The notes under the pieces were generated by a model. The model did no database searches and was not told where the DNA came from. It saw only the letters and a program-made list of their open reading frames with translations. A DNA stretch of 64,000 nucleotides from Pseudomonas luteola NBRC 103146 (lineage in GTDB: Bacteria; Pseudomonadota; Gammaproteobacteria; Pseudomonadales; Pseudomonadaceae): positions 1 through 64,000 of the forward strand of contig NZ_BDAE01000015.1 of the NCBI RefSeq assembly GCF_002091675.1, in the 5' to 3' direction. Below, one piece after another: positions 55,676 through 63,500 of this stretch. Numbering within the stretch: the first letter of the stretch is position 1; the number at the start of each line of letters is the position of its first letter. Made by a program: the position numbers and the translations under genes.

Positions 55676-56385
55676 TAGATTCCCGCAGGCACTCTGATCA
55701 TGCTCAGAAAGCGCTGCTCTTCAAGCACATGCACGGCCTCAAGCTCCCGCCCCTTTTGCCAGCAGGGTGAAAGCGTCTTGGCGAGACGTAACCGGGCATA
55801 GCCGGATGGATCCCATTCGACCAGTTCGGCATCCTGGAAATAAAAGCGAACGCCAGTCAGCGGATAAAGCGCCTTGAAGAGGCTCTCCTTGAGCGAAAAG
55901 ACTGCAGTGACATAAAAGGCGGTTTCAGCATCAGGGCTTTCATGTTCACGGGGCGTCAGCACTTCACTGGCCAGCCTCGCTGCACGTCCTGGAGCCAGGA
56001 GCGTCTCGGCGTCCAGTCCGATACTTTGCCAGTGCCTGGTTGCCGCAGTTGCTGCTCCTGCCCAGCCGTGACTGTGAGTAATGGAGCCGCAGAAGCCTCT
56101 CGGCCACATAGGTGCATGATCTTTCCCTACGTGTGGCGTTTGCACGGCTCCTGTTGTTTCAGCTAACGATGCTCGTGCGCACAATCGTCCAGCCAGAAAT
56201 TCGGTCTGCCGCTTCGGCACGGCCTTTAGCAGTGACGGAGGCAGCGCCATGTCAAGGCAGTCGAAATCCGCGGCGGTTAACAAGGTAGGGATAAAGCGCG
56301 TGGAGTATAGAGCCACGCCCAGTCGCTCAACTGGAAACGGCCAGTACAAGGTTGGAAGAATATCGCCAGGATAGAGAGTAGTCAT
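55675..56385 (-). CDS. 4'-phosphopantetheinyl transferase (PcpS/EntD type)
   Basis: A 236-residue Sfp-superfamily transferase that converts apo carrier proteins to holo forms using CoA. EntD/PcpS features: RQTEFLAGRLCAR, PRGFCGSITHSHGWA, the magnesium-binding SIGLDAETLL (GxDxE) and the catalytic FSLKESLFKALYP near 165-177. In Pseudomonas a single PcpS-like enzyme serves both fatty-acid ACP and siderophore carriers; whether this genome has another is not visible here. It sits alone and converges with the proline-rich gene. Confidence 0.9.
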   Translation of the reverse strand: MTTLYPGDILPTLYWPFPVERLGVALYSTRFIPTLLTAADFDCLDMALPPSLLKAVPKRQTEFLAGRLCARASLAETTGAVQTPHVGKDHAPMWPRGFCGSITHSHGWAGAATAATRHWQSIGLDAETLLAPGRAARLASEVLTPREHESPDAETAFYVTAVFSLKESLFKALYPLTGVRFYFQDAELVEWDPSGYARLRLAKTLSPCWQKGRELEAVHVLEEQRFLSMIRVPAGI

Positions 56386-56503
56386 GAAAGCATTCTGCCG
56401 CGCTGTATCTCATCCGCCAAGCGACGCTACAGTCAGTCATTGGCATCAGACAGGTGTTGCATGATCAGCTTTTTATCGGCAATGCCAACCTCTACTGCGG
56501 CGA

Positions 56504-56531
56504 TTTTCCCCCAAATACCTCAGGGGGAAAA
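56504..56531. promoter_or_regulatory. Palindrome, possible DctD-type activator site
   Basis: TTTTCCCCC / GGGGGAAAA perfect 9-bp arms around a 10-base spacer, centred about 140 bases upstream of the expected start of a sigma-54 transcript. That is a usual distance for an enhancer-binding protein. The identity of the protein is inference from the dctA context. Confidence 0.6.
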
Positions 56532-56631
56532 CCGCCACCTTGGGCGAATATCCGCCTCTTGAGCCTCTTTATTCATGCTTCTCAGTAGCTAAGGCTATGA
56601 AAAATATGGAGTTTTGTCTTTTGTTTTGGGG

Positions 56632-56647
56632 TGGCACATGGCTTGCA
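56632..56647 (+). promoter_or_regulatory. Sigma-54 promoter of dctA
   Basis: TGGCACA-TGGC-TTGCA fits the consensus TGGCACR-N4-TTGCW at every fixed position, with GG and GC at the -24/-12 spacing. The transcript would start near 56658, about 113 bases before the ATG of dctA. Confidence 0.88.
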
Positions 56648-56770
56648 TTGTATATGGCAAGATCAAGGCATGGCCTTAATCCACAACAAAAGCTCCCTGG
56701 ATGAGGGGCAGAACGCGATTGGCTTGACGTATCGCAAGGATGTGAGCGTAAGCACCATGGAATCACTCCC

Positions 56771-58102
56771 ATGACAGCTAAAATTGAAGCAACCGCAGTG
56801 CCTCTTGCTGCAAAACCCCCGTTGTATAAGTCCTTGTATGTTCAGGTTCTGGTGGCTATTGCCATCGGTATCTTGATTGGTCACTTCTACCCGGATACCG
56901 GTGCTGCCCTGAAGCCGCTAGGTGATGGTTTCGTCAAGCTGATCAAGATGGTGATCGCGCCGATCATCTTCTGTACCGTTGTAACAGGGATTGCCGGCAT
57001 GCAGAGCATGAAGGCCGTCGGCAAGACCGGCGGTTATGCGCTGCTGTATTTTGAAATCGTGTCGACCATTGCCCTGATCATTGGTCTGATTGTTGTAAAC
57101 GTTGTCCAGCCGGGCGCTGGCATGAACGTTGACCCTGCCACTCTGGATACCAAGGGTATTGCTGCTTACGCGGCTGCTGGTGAAAAGCAGAGCACCATTG
57201 AGTTCCTGATGAACATCATCCCGTCGACGGTGGTTAATGCGTTCGCCCAGGGTGAAATTCTTCAGGTGCTGTTCTTTGCTGTCTTGTTCGGCTATGCCCT
57301 GCATCGTTTGGGCGAGAAGGGCGAGCTGATCTTCAACTTCATCGATCGCATCTCTCACGTATTCTTCAATATCATCAATGTCATCATGAAGCTGGCTCCA
57401 ATCGGTGCCTTTGGTGCCATGGCCTTCACGATTGGCAAATACGGTGTGGGCTCGCTGGTTCAGCTCGGCCAGTTGATGCTGTGCTTCTACATAACCTGCG
57501 TGTTGTTCGTGCTTATCGTGCTAGGCGCCATTTGCCGTGCCCACGGTTTCAGCATTCTCAAGTTCATCAAGTACATCCGTGAAGAACTGCTGATCGTGCT
57601 GGGTACGTCTTCCTCCGAGTCTGCACTGCCACGCATGTTGACCAAGATGGAAAAACTGGGCGCTCAGAAGTCAGTGGTTGGCCTGGTAATTCCCACCGGT
57701 TACTCGTTCAACCTGGACGGCACATCCATCTACCTGACCATGGCGGCTGTGTTTATTGCTCAGGCAACTAACACCCATATGGATATCACGCATCAGATCA
57801 CGCTGTTGCTCGTGCTGCTGATCTCCTCCAAGGGTGCGGCAGGTGTAACGGGTAGTGGTTTCATCGTCCTGGCTGCAACCTTGTCCGCGGTAGGTCACTT
57901 GCCTGTTGCGGGCTTGGCCCTGATTCTAGGTATCGATCGCTTCATGTCCGAAGCTCGCGCACTGACCAACCTGGTAGGTAATGGTGTCGCCTCCATTGTG
58001 GTTGCTAAATGGTGTAACCAGCTGGATGAGGGCCAACTGCACCGTGAGCTGGCCAATGGCCCGACGCGTATAGAGGAAGAAGAAGCCCACAAGGTGGCTT
58101 GA
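56771..58102 (+). CDS. dctA: C4-dicarboxylate transporter DctA
   Basis: A 443-residue inner-membrane glutamate-transporter-fold (DAACS) carrier taking up succinate, fumarate and malate with cations. The protein shows eight membrane helices plus two hairpins. Signatures are [35 protein letters not shown] (Ser-rich HP1 tip), [19 protein letters not shown] with the cation-binding NLDG, and the HP2 [18 protein letters not shown]. The sigma-54 promoter and palindrome upstream suggest control by a DctB/DctD two-component system, encoded elsewhere. Length is typical. Confidence 0.96.
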   Translation: MTAKIEATAVPLAAKPPLYKSLYVQVLVAIAIGILIGHFYPDTGAALKPLGDGFVKLIKMVIAPIIFCTVVTGIAGMQSMKAVGKTGGYALLYFEIVSTIALIIGLIVVNVVQPGAGMNVDPATLDTKGIAAYAAAGEKQSTIEFLMNIIPSTVVNAFAQGEILQVLFFAVLFGYALHRLGEKGELIFNFIDRISHVFFNIINVIMKLAPIGAFGAMAFTIGKYGVGSLVQLGQLMLCFYITCVLFVLIVLGAICRAHGFSILKFIKYIREELLIVLGTSSSESALPRMLTKMEKLGAQKSVVGLVIPTGYSFNLDGTSIYLTMAAVFIAQATNTHMDITHQITLLLVLLISSKGAAGVTGSGFIVLAATLSAVGHLPVAGLALILGIDRFMSEARALTNLVGNGVASIVVAKWCNQLDEGQLHRELANGPTRIEEEEAHKVA

Positions 58103-58110
58103 TCTCTCCC

Positions 58111-58144
58111 AATAAAAAGCCCTGCCTAGACGGGGCTTTTTATT
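58111..58144. terminator. Terminator between dctA and sprT
   Basis: A perfect 12-bp stem AATAAAAAGCCC / GGGCTTTTTATT with a 10-base loop; A/T runs on both strands suit both convergent genes. Confidence 0.88.
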
Positions 58145-58153
58145 GCCTGTTCG

Positions 58154-58654
58154 TTATTCATTGTCGAGCCGTGTTTGCCCTGTGTAAGTCAGCGGACTCT
58201 GACAGCGACGGCAGGAGTAGCGATACCCTTTCTTGACCAGTCCATGTCGGCGCGCGGTAAAGGAAAAAGGGCTTTCCGAACAGCCGCACCGATAGAGGTA
58301 GACCTTCCGTGCCGGACGCTCAATTGCATAGGTATGGCATCTGCTTGGTGGCAGACCGTATACCCCCTGCATGATGAGTTGCCACTCTTTGCCGTGCGGA
58401 CTTATCCAACTGCCAAATAGTTGGTGAGCTACCAGATGGGCCACTTCGTGGGCAACGGTATGCTTTAAAAAATGCTCATGATTCTGCCTGTAGAGCACCT
58501 CGTTAAAGCGCAGGCGGTTTTCCTGCAGATGGGCAACCCCGGCTTTCTGTCCTCGTAGGCGAAGGCTCACGTCGGGGCGAATAAACGATTTTTTGAAAAA
58601 TTGCTCGGCCAGCTGATAGCAGTCTTCGACACGAGCGAGTAAGGCTTGAGACAT
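58154..58654 (-). CDS. sprT: SprT-family zinc metalloprotein
   Basis: A 166-residue SprT/Spartan-like protein. The metal-binding HEVAH motif lies in HTVAHEVAHLVAHQLFG near 66-81. A C-terminal zinc ribbon contains CGCSESPFSF and YSCRRCQSPL. The eukaryotic relative Spartan cleaves DNA-protein crosslinks; the bacterial protein's activity is less clear. The length matches E. coli SprT. GGAG lies about 7 bases before the ATG. It is on the opposite strand to dctA. Confidence 0.9.
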   Translation of the reverse strand: MSQALLARVEDCYQLAEQFFKKSFIRPDVSLRLRGQKAGVAHLQENRLRFNEVLYRQNHEHFLKHTVAHEVAHLVAHQLFGSWISPHGKEWQLIMQGVYGLPPSRCHTYAIERPARKVYLYRCGCSESPFSFTARRHGLVKKGYRYSCRRCQSPLTYTGQTRLDNE

Positions 58655-58742
58655 TCGCTTTCTCCGTATCGAACCTATTATGCGTCAAAGCGCATCGGCT
58701 GCCTAAGTGGGCCGCTTACCGGCAAGCAGCCCAGACAGCTAA

Positions 58743-59357
58743 TTACTGATTGATGCTCTCGTTACGCAAATGATGTCGCCTGAGCGCTTCCATTGCCCCA
58801 TTGAGTGACTGCAGAGTTGCGGTACAGCCTCCACGATCTGGATGGTTACGGCTAACCAGCTGTCGGTACCGATGGCGGATGGCTGAGTATGAAGCAGACT
58901 CGTCCAGATCCAGCAACGCAAAGGCAGACTTGATGATGCCACCTTCATCATTCTGGCGAGTCCAGAAGCTCTCCAGTAGCGCCTCTACGTCTTCCAGCGT
59001 GGTCGTGTCGAGCTGTTCGAGATCCAGATAATAGCTGCGCAAAGGATCCGCTACGATCAGGCCGGGTTTTGCACGGCGATAATCCTGTAGCTGAATACGT
59101 AGCGCATGGATTTCAAGATGGGCGCTGGCATTGGCCCATAGTCGATCGCGCAGGGTATACAAGGCATTGAACAAGACGAAGTGCGTGCGAAACAGTACCA
59201 GTTTATCCAGCAGCGGCTCTTGAGGCACAAAGGGTGACTGGTCCGCTCTCAGGCGCTGAATCACATCGTATTCCGATAACCCTGCAGGGGCCGCCTTGAG
59301 CAATGCATGCAATTGATGAATGAGAGTTTCATTCGGGGCTGGTTGAAAAGCAGTCAT
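58743..59357 (-). CDS. DnaJ-related J-domain protein
   Basis: A 204-residue protein with an N-terminal DNAJ_related domain (about 1-130: LLKAAPAGLSEYDVIQRL, LFRTHFVLFNALYTLRDRL) and a C-terminal J domain (about 142-200) whose HPD motif is in QLVSRNHPDRGG. The J domain is complete but compact, suggesting cooperation with DnaK or HscA. No zinc finger or transmembrane part. Its partner is not visible. It stands between sprT and ttcA on the minus strand, divergent from ttcA. Confidence 0.86.
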   Translation of the reverse strand: MTAFQPAPNETLIHQLHALLKAAPAGLSEYDVIQRLRADQSPFVPQEPLLDKLVLFRTHFVLFNALYTLRDRLWANASAHLEIHALRIQLQDYRRAKPGLIVADPLRSYYLDLEQLDTTTLEDVEALLESFWTRQNDEGGIIKSAFALLDLDESASYSAIRHRYRQLVSRNHPDRGGCTATLQSLNGAMEALRRHHLRNESINQ

Positions 59358-59457
59358 AGCCCATACCGATAAGCGGGTTGTACAGAGCAGGGTAGGGGAA
59401 ACCGTGCTTTACGCGTAAAATAGTCCTTTTCGTGCATTTCCTGATTTGGATTCATCC

Positions 59458-60282
59458 ATGAGCACCCTTTCTGTCAATCAGAACAAGCTCCAGAAACGTT
59501 TGCGACGTCTGGCTGGCGAAGCCATCGCCGATTTCAACATGATCGAAGATGGCGACAAGGTCATGGTCTGCCTGTCTGGTGGTAAAGACAGCTATACCAT
59601 GCTTGATGTGTTGCTGTACCTGCAAAAGGTCGCGCCTATCAAATTCGAGATCGTTGCGGTCAATATGGACCAGAAGCAACCAGGCTTCCCCGAACACGTA
59701 CTGCCGGCCTATCTCGAATCCATCGGTGTGGCTTACCACATCATCGAAAAGGACACCTATTCCATCGTCAAGGAAAAGATTCCCGAAGGCAAAACGACAT
59801 GCTCGCTTTGCTCGCGTCTGCGCCGCGGAACGCTTTATACCTATGCCGACGAAATTGGAGCGACCAAGATGGCGCTTGGCCATCACAGGGACGACATAGT
59901 AGAGACTTTTTTCCTTAATTTGTTCCATGGCGGAACCCTCAAGGCAATGCCGCCTAAACTTTTGGCAGACGATGGACGCAATGTCGTAATCCGTCCGCTC
60001 GCGTATTGCAGCGAAAAGGACATTGAAGCCTACGCAGAGCTCAAGCAGTTCCCGATCATTCCATGCAACCTGTGCGGCTCCCAAGAAAACCTGCAGCGCA
60101 AGGTAGTCAAGGAGATGCTTCAGGAGTGGGATCGCAAGACCCCGGGGCGCACCGAAATTATGTTCAGGGCTCTGCAAAATGTAGTTCCTTCGCAGCTGGC
60201 CGACCGTAATTTGTTCGATTTTGTGAACCTGCGCATCGATGAGGACGCTACACCGCGTTTTCTGGATGTCATGAATCTCTGA
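59458..60282 (+). CDS. ttcA: tRNA 2-thiocytidine synthetase TtcA
   Basis: A 274-residue PP-loop ATPase that introduces the 2-thio group at C32 of tRNAs using an Fe-S cluster. The start ATG at 59458 gives [20 protein letters not shown]. The ATP motif is SGGKDS at 40-45. The cluster cysteines are in [12 protein letters not shown] (CxxC) and [13 protein letters not shown]. Length and sequence match Pseudomonas TtcA. It opens a three-gene + strand set with a Tag-like gene 16 bases later and a Sir2-type gene with a one-base overlap. Confidence 0.95.
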   Translation: MSTLSVNQNKLQKRLRRLAGEAIADFNMIEDGDKVMVCLSGGKDSYTMLDVLLYLQKVAPIKFEIVAVNMDQKQPGFPEHVLPAYLESIGVAYHIIEKDTYSIVKEKIPEGKTTCSLCSRLRRGTLYTYADEIGATKMALGHHRDDIVETFFLNLFHGGTLKAMPPKLLADDGRNVVIRPLAYCSEKDIEAYAELKQFPIIPCNLCGSQENLQRKVVKEMLQEWDRKTPGRTEIMFRALQNVVPSQLADRNLFDFVNLRIDEDATPRFLDVMNL

Positions 60283-60298
60283 GGTATTGTGTTCTCCA

Positions 60299-60970
60299 AT
60301 GCGTGACTATGCCTGGCTCCATGAGTTTTGCCTGAACCGCTTCGGCTCTTCCAAAGCCCTTGAAGCGGTATTACCCCAGCCCGCATCAGCCGAAGCGCTC
60401 GCCCAAGTGACTGCTGACCGCTATTTGTCCTTGATGACGCGGCGAATGTTTCGTGCGGGTCTCAAGCACAGCTTGGTAGACGCCAAGTGGCCTGCGTTCG
60501 AAGAGGTTTTCTTTGGCTTTGATCCAGAAAAGGTCGTCCTGATGGGCGGCGAATGGCTGGAGCGGCTCATGCAGGACACGCGTCTGATCCGGCATCTGGG
60601 GAAGCTGAAAAGCGTTCCCCGTAATGCGCAGTTCATCCTGGATATCCAGCGGGAACAGGGTGGCTTTGGCCAATTTCTGGCGGATTGGCCCTCAGAGAAT
60701 ATCGTGGGACTCTGGCAGCTTTTATCCAGGCGAGGTAGCCAGATGGGAGGGCTTTCGGCACCGCGTTTTTTGAGAATGGCGGGCAAGGACACTTTCGTTG
60801 CCACGCAGGACGTTGTGGCTGCGCTCAAGGCTCAAAACGTTATCGACAAGGAGCCGACCAGTCAGCGTGATCGGGCTGCCATGCAGGCCGCCTTCAATCA
60901 ATGGCAGGCGGAAAGCAAGCGGCCGTTGTGTCAGCTTTCGGTCATGCTCGCGCATACGGTAAATCATTGA
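60299..60970 (+). CDS. DNA-3-methyladenine glycosylase I-like protein
   Basis: A 223-residue protein that I recognise as a conserved companion of ttcA in Pseudomonas, annotated as a Tag-like (3-methyladenine DNA glycosylase I) protein. Its core RAGLKHSLVDAKWPAFEEVFFGFDPEKV and LGKLKSVPRNAQFILDI resemble Tag. The catalytic residues of the family are not fully clear to me, and the cysteine/histidine zinc snap of classic Tag is not evident. The ATG at 60299 is preferred over a TTG at 60287. It is 16 bases after ttcA, and its stop TGA overlaps the next ATG by one base. Confidence 0.7.
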   Translation: MRDYAWLHEFCLNRFGSSKALEAVLPQPASAEALAQVTADRYLSLMTRRMFRAGLKHSLVDAKWPAFEEVFFGFDPEKVVLMGGEWLERLMQDTRLIRHLGKLKSVPRNAQFILDIQREQGGFGQFLADWPSENIVGLWQLLSRRGSQMGGLSAPRFLRMAGKDTFVATQDVVAALKAQNVIDKEPTSQRDRAAMQAAFNQWQAESKRPLCQLSVMLAHTVNH

Positions 60971-61731
60971 TGGACACGATACGGCAGGTGGCCCAGGCGC
61001 TTGAAAGCGCTCAGCGGATTCTTGTGATAACAGGTGCTGGGCTTTCGGCAGACTCTGGACTACCTACCTATCGCGGTCTCAATGGGTTGTATAACGGAAA
61101 AACCGAAGAGGGCATTCCTATCGAGGCTGCGCTCTCCGGTACAATGTTTCGACACCGTCCGGATGTCTGCTGGAAGTATCTGGCGGAGTTGGGCAGGGCT
61201 TGTCTTAGCGCTCAACCCAATGCAGGTCACGAGGCCATAGCCGAGTTACAGCGGCGCAAGTCTGAGTGTTGGGTGCTGACCCAGAATATCGATGGTTTTC
61301 ACCGGCGAGCCGGGTCGCCCATGGACAGAGTCATAGAGATCCATGGTGAGATGGGGCCACTGTTTTGCTCGGCCTGCGAGGCAGGCAATATCCCTGTTGC
61401 TGATAAAATTGGTCATTCCCTGCCGCCACGGTGTGACCGTTGCGGGGGTGTTTTACGACCGCCCGTCGTGCTGTTTGAGGAGGCTTTACCTGCCAGAGCG
61501 GTATCTACTCTGATGCAGCAGAATGCTACCGGTTATGACGTTGTGCTCCTCATAGGCACTACCGCCAGTTTCCCGTATGTCATTGAGCCAGCCTTGCAGA
61601 CCCTCACCAACGGGGGTTTTGTTGCCGAGATCAATCCAACCATGACTGATTTGAGTGCATCGGTGACAGTCAGGCTCCAAAAAAGGGCCGTAGACGTTTT
61701 ATCGATTATTTTAAGTCACATGTCCGATTAA
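60970..61731 (+). CDS. Sir2-family NAD-dependent protein deacylase
   Basis: A 253-residue sirtuin. From the ATG at 60970 (one-base overlap with the previous stop) it has the NAD motif ILVITGAGLSADSGLPTYRG near 20-39, the catalytic His in NIDGFHRRAG and IEIHGEMG, the zinc cysteines in FCSACEAG and RCDRCGG, and LIGTTASFPYVIEPAL of the Rossmann domain. The last residues end SHMSD. It is the third gene of the ttcA operon. Substrates are unknown; some relatives act on metabolic enzymes such as acetyl-CoA synthetase. Confidence 0.86.
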   Translation: MDTIRQVAQALESAQRILVITGAGLSADSGLPTYRGLNGLYNGKTEEGIPIEAALSGTMFRHRPDVCWKYLAELGRACLSAQPNAGHEAIAELQRRKSECWVLTQNIDGFHRRAGSPMDRVIEIHGEMGPLFCSACEAGNIPVADKIGHSLPPRCDRCGGVLRPPVVLFEEALPARAVSTLMQQNATGYDVVLLIGTTASFPYVIEPALQTLTNGGFVAEINPTMTDLSASVTVRLQKRAVDVLSIILSHMSD

Positions 61732-61800
61732 AAATTCTTGCCTGTTCGTTGGGTAAACGGCAAAGTGTCGCAACTTTTGAATTTCGACACAGTCGTGCCC

Positions 61801-62445
61801 ATGCTACGGACTCGCTTAGCACCCCTCGTGCCCCTAAGTTTTATTGCTTTGTTGGCGGCCTGCGCCAACGCTCCACAACAACAAAAGCCAGAACAGGCAC
61901 AGCTTTCAAAGCCGGCCCGGGAACAATCGGCCGCTGTTGAAGGCAAGCAATCGGCTCAGCCAGTTCATTGGCTTTCCAGCAAAACTACCCGTGGGGGTGG
62001 CTATGCCTCCCGTCAGCCATTGAGCTGGGAGCACGAGGTTGGCTCCACGCAGCCGATGCCGACTCTGGCCGATAGCATCCTGACCCGCGCCGAAGAGCTT
62101 GTCGGTACGCCTTATCGCACTGGCGGAAGCTCGCTCAAGGGTTTTGACTGCAGTGGCTTCGTCAATTATGTCTTCCGTGAGGAAGCCGGTATCCAGTTGC
62201 CACGCTCGACCCGCCAGATCATCAATCTTGATGTACCTGTTGTCAGCAAGAACGACCTGCAGCCAGGCGACATTCTGCTGTTCAATCACAACGGCCGCGG
62301 TCGTGTCAGTCATGCAGCCATTTACATGGGCGAGGGGAAGTTCATTCATTCCTCGAGCCATCGCAGTGGCGGTGTTCGTGTAGACAGTCTCGAAGACCAT
62401 TACTGGAAGGTCAGCTTCCTCGAAGGAAAGCGCATATTGCGCTAA
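61801..62445 (+). CDS. NlpC/P60 family lipoprotein
   Basis: A 214-residue lipoprotein with the lipobox FIALLAAC (lipid Cys near residue 21), which directs it to the envelope. A low-complexity linker rich in Gln/Pro/Lys follows. The NlpC/P60 peptidase domain is about 95-214: GTPYRTGGSSLKGFDCSGFVNYVFR with the catalytic Cys in FDCSG, then GRVSHAAIYMGEGKF with the catalytic His. The family cuts cell-wall peptides (gamma-D-Glu-diaminopimelate). The first ATG in frame (61738) would add 21 residues before the signal peptide and is rejected. A second, similar gene follows. Confidence 0.88.
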   Translation: MLRTRLAPLVPLSFIALLAACANAPQQQKPEQAQLSKPAREQSAAVEGKQSAQPVHWLSSKTTRGGGYASRQPLSWEHEVGSTQPMPTLADSILTRAEELVGTPYRTGGSSLKGFDCSGFVNYVFREEAGIQLPRSTRQIINLDVPVVSKNDLQPGDILLFNHNGRGRVSHAAIYMGEGKFIHSSSHRSGGVRVDSLEDHYWKVSFLEGKRILR

Positions 62446-62505
62446 CAAGGCTTTGATCGCGTAGCGCGTTCAACGCTGCGCGATCGAGGTGGAATGCAAG
62501 AGTGA

Positions 62506-63069
62506 ATGGATTGTCCTATGCCTGCTTTGGCTCGTGTTGCACTGACTGCTCTTACCATTCTGCTGGCCGCCTGTGCCGGCACTCCGCCGCCTTCTCCGCC
62601 TCCTGCGCCAACGCCTGTTTCCAGGGTTCAGCTTGATACCCATTCACAGGCCGCCGATGACGTTCTGTTTCGCGCAATAGGGCTGGTTGGGACGCCTTAC
62701 CGTTACGGGGGGAACACGCCCGACAGCGGTTTTGATTGCAGTGGCCTGATCAATTTCGTATACCGCGACGTCATGGGGATTCGCTTGCCGCGCTCCACGC
62801 GGGAAATGATCACTCTCAACGCGCCTTCTATCTCTCAATCGGCCTTGCAGCCCGGTGACCTGGTCTTCTTTGCGACGGCTGGAGGCAAGCAGGTCAGTCA
62901 TGCGGGAATCTATGTGGGTGAAGGGCGCTTTGTACACGCGCCCAGTACTGGCGGAACGGTAAGGCTAGACAGCCTTAGTACCCGTTACTGGCAGAAGTCC
63001 TATCTGGATGCCAAACGTGTACTGGTTACACCTAACCTGGCCAGCAGTGCCGCTGGCGGGCGCCTCTGA
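62506..63069 (+). CDS. Second NlpC/P60 family lipoprotein
   Basis: A 187-residue paralogue of the preceding lipoprotein. It has a signal peptide with lipobox ILLAAC, a short Pro-rich linker (PPPSPPPAPTP), and an NlpC/P60 domain: GTPYRYGGNTPDSGFDCSGLINFVYR with the catalytic Cys, and KQVSHAGIYVGEGRF with His. A start at 62518 (four residues shorter) is equally plausible because neither has a strong ribosome-binding site. Together the pair may remodel peptidoglycan. It differs from its neighbour mainly in the shorter linker. Confidence 0.87.
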   Translation: MDCPMPALARVALTALTILLAACAGTPPPSPPPAPTPVSRVQLDTHSQAADDVLFRAIGLVGTPYRYGGNTPDSGFDCSGLINFVYRDVMGIRLPRSTREMITLNAPSISQSALQPGDLVFFATAGGKQVSHAGIYVGEGRFVHAPSTGGTVRLDSLSTRYWQKSYLDAKRVLVTPNLASSAAGGRL

Positions 63070-63139
63070 TACCAGAGGCGCTTTGAACTCCAGGTGGATC
63101 GGTTGAATCTGATGGAAACACACATTTTCCTTCCCGTTC

Positions 63140-63460
63140 ATGCCAGACGCGATTCGACTGCCGCCTCAGCCTGACGCCTGCGAACTTTGCGGACGAAAGG
63201 CTCCGCTCACTCGGCATCATCTGATTCCCAAGTCTCTGCATGACAAGCCCTACGTGCAAAAGCGCTTTGATCGTATAGAGCGTATTACGGCAACGCTGTG
63301 GGTATGTCGTCCGTGCCATAACCACATTCATGCCACGTTTGACGAGAAAGCGTTAGCACTCACCTACAACAGCCGTGAGCGCCTCATGGAGGATGAGCGG
63401 ATACGAACATTCGTGGAGTGGCTGTCACGAAAGCCGGACGGCTTTGTACCCAAACGGTAA
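63140..63460 (+). CDS. Small HNH-motif protein
   Basis: A 106-residue cytoplasmic protein with an HNH-nuclease-like zinc module: CELCGRKAPLTRHHLIPKS near 14-32 and LWVCRPCHNHIHATFDE near 53-69. The two CxxC pairs and the TRHHLIP and HNHIHATF pieces give the beta-beta-alpha-metal fold. HNH domains often nick DNA, but small stand-alone ones of this kind (restriction-like or housekeeping) have no defined role. The gene follows the lipoproteins by 70 bases on the same strand. It converges with the DUF6515-like gene. Confidence 0.75.
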   Translation: MPDAIRLPPQPDACELCGRKAPLTRHHLIPKSLHDKPYVQKRFDRIERITATLWVCRPCHNHIHATFDEKALALTYNSRERLMEDERIRTFVEWLSRKPDGFVPKR

Positions 63461-63500
63461 CGCTTGGGCGGGTTAGCTAGAATAGTTTGTTTCCCTTCTT

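Larger units (their letters stand above)
56386..56770. other. dctA control region (385 bp)
   Basis: This gene-free stretch contains an upstream palindrome at 56504-56531 and a sigma-54 promoter at 56632-56647. Between them an A/T-rich segment (56595-56630) could bend or bind IHF. I see no small gene. Confidence 0.6.
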
